Assembly (NCBI RefSeq): GCF_027887165.1
Contig: NC_077227.1
Location: 442,449,895 to 442,513,894, forward strand
Direction of reading: 5' to 3'
Length of the DNA stretch: 64,000 nucleotides
From: Monodelphis domestica
Lineage: Eukaryota > Chordata > Mammalia > Didelphimorphia > Didelphidae
Positions within the stretch are counted from its first letter, which is position 1. Each line of letters begins with the position of its first letter. A program made the position numbers and the translations under genes. This document shows, piece after piece, positions 62,654 to 64,000 of the stretch. The notes under the pieces are model-generated. The model was not told the origin of the DNA. It saw only the letters and a program-made list of their open reading frames with translations, and did not search any database.

Positions 62654-64000
62654 CTGAAATAATAAATAAGTTTGTAGAATTTTCAGATATTTCAGTGCAC
62701 ATTCTGGTACCATCCAAACATGTTCAGATCTTTTCTCTCTCATTTTTGGTATCTTCAACATTAATGACTAATAGAAGAGTTTATAGTAAAATAATTTCAA
62801 AATCATTTATTGTAGTCCATGGTTTTCTGTTTTACTATTAGTGATAATAAGTGCAGATTTTAAATTGTTTTCTTGCAAAGTATTTTAAGAATCTAAATTA
62901 ACTTGGTAATTATTTGTATTATGCAATAACACCTTAACTGCTTACATATTCTTAATTTTAAAATTTGTAACACAATGATTGACTCACTGATTTCTGCAGT
63001 ATACCTCTTGAATCACCACTTTTATAAACTTAAAAATTCATTTTAATAAACTAAGATAAACTGGGTAAATTTATAGCTCTTTCATCATTCTTTGGTTAAA
63101 CGATGAGTAGATATCCAAATGTGAGTATGTATGATATTCTGACATAGCATTGCTGTGGGATGTGTATGCTGGTAATAAGATGTCTTGAGAAATACATATG
63201 TTTGTTATTTTCTTTGCTATAGAAGTTTGATGGTCCTATATAATATTTTAGGCCATTTGCTTTCAGAAAAACAAGACAAGTTAAAGATAGGCTGTCAGCC
63301 TGAGTTTTATCACTCAAGTTAAATCTCAATCTCAATGTCACTTGAATACAGGTTTCATCTTAACATTTCAGATACTCAGGAATGATGATTTTTAGGAAAT
63401 CGAGTGTATGAAACCAAACTTGCACAATGACTATATTCTCTTTTTTCCCCAGAATGAAAAAGTCATGTTGAGTAAAAAAGAAAAAAAGTAATTTAAATAG
63501 CCAATAATGATTATAGTTAGGTCAGGTGGAGATGACAAACAGAATGGGAGCAGAAAAATTAAAGCTCTCTCTGTGTGCGTATGTACATATGATATCTTGG
63601 AACTCGGTAGTCATGTATTTGATGCATATTTATACACAGATAGTAAAACTGTAGTTGTTGCTTACATAAACCTGTAATAACTACTAATAAAAAATCACTG
63701 GTGATCTCTTTACATAAAAGTGAGCACAAAAATTCTCTTTCCTCATTTAAATTTTTTTTCAGTGGATGGCACTGAGAGCACACAGAGTAATTTATCTTAG
63801 TGAAGAGAACAGTAGAGACTTTTGGCACTTTAACCTCGAGTAAAACATTTAACTTTCTTGTGACTCAGTTTTTTCATCTGAAAAATATGGATAACTTACC
63901 AAAATCCTAACTGGTGGTGGTTGTGGTGAAATACATATTTAAGGGTATTAATTTCTTCCTGTTACCATGGAAATATCTATTAAAAAACTTTTTGAGGCTT
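62654..64000 (-). other. ITFG1: ITFG1 last intron (partial)
   Basis: No coding sequence resembling the ITFG1 membrane-helix exon on the minus strand. A MIR-type piece at 63780-63960 is the only recognisable element. Confidence 0.85.
63780..63960 (+). mobile_element. MIR-type fragment
   Basis: 'gagtaaaacatttaactttc', 'ttgtgactcagttttttcat' and 'ctgaaaaatatggataactt' match the MIR 3' half. Confidence 0.5.

Noticed and set aside
63096-63828. Minus-strand ORFs as the penultimate ITFG1 exon
   Set aside because: Neither shows the membrane helix expected before KADDREKR, and neither has a phase-0 donor in the right place.
1-64000. CRISPR array, rRNA, phage or bacterial operon
   Set aside because: None seen. 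Split genes with GT-AG introns and marsupial retroposons show this is vertebrate nuclear DNA.

Overview
The window is marsupial nuclear DNA. Two host genes place it in the mammalian NETO2-ITFG1 neighbourhood. The dispersed repeats are marsupial types: a roughly 200-bp tRNA-like CORE-SINE resembling WSINE1, Mar1-type SINEs, marsupial L1, and many old L2, CR1 and MIR fragments. The abundance of WSINE1-like copies, several with clean target-site duplications, suggests an Australian marsupial. That last step is inference from memory of repeat families.

The main content is one complete gene on the minus strand: NETO2, the CUB/LDLa single-pass auxiliary subunit of kainate receptors. It has nine coding exons between 37132 (ATG) and 3383 (stop). 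Every join is GT-AG and keeps frame, and the exons sum to 1578 nt, or 525 codons plus stop. That equals the human length as I remember it. Positions 1-3382 look like its 3' UTR. A CpG-rich region (about 36550-38480) holds exon 1, the probable promoter and a 33-codon upstream ORF.

From about 37.6 to 62.4 kb lies intergenic DNA made almost entirely of nested repeats: L2 split by a younger L1, L1 5' and 3' pieces, CR1 split by several insertions, a solo LTR, two copies of a repeat I do not recognise that carries a hairpin, and many SINEs. At 62653-62594 on the minus strand is the last coding exon of ITFG1 (20 codons including stop), and the rest of the window to 64000 is its last intron. NETO2 and ITFG1 are therefore co-oriented, with the ITFG1 3' end facing the NETO2 promoter.

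I see no CRISPR array, operon, rRNA or functional tRNA gene, and no exotic gene system. The second-look items are splicing choices in NETO2 (an in-frame alternative donor in exon 5, and frame-neutral exons), the upstream ORF, a long GGAA microsatellite in intron 6, the unrecognised hairpin repeat, a 25-bp-arm inverted repeat at 51.6 kb, and two unidentified insertions that interrupt old L2 copies.
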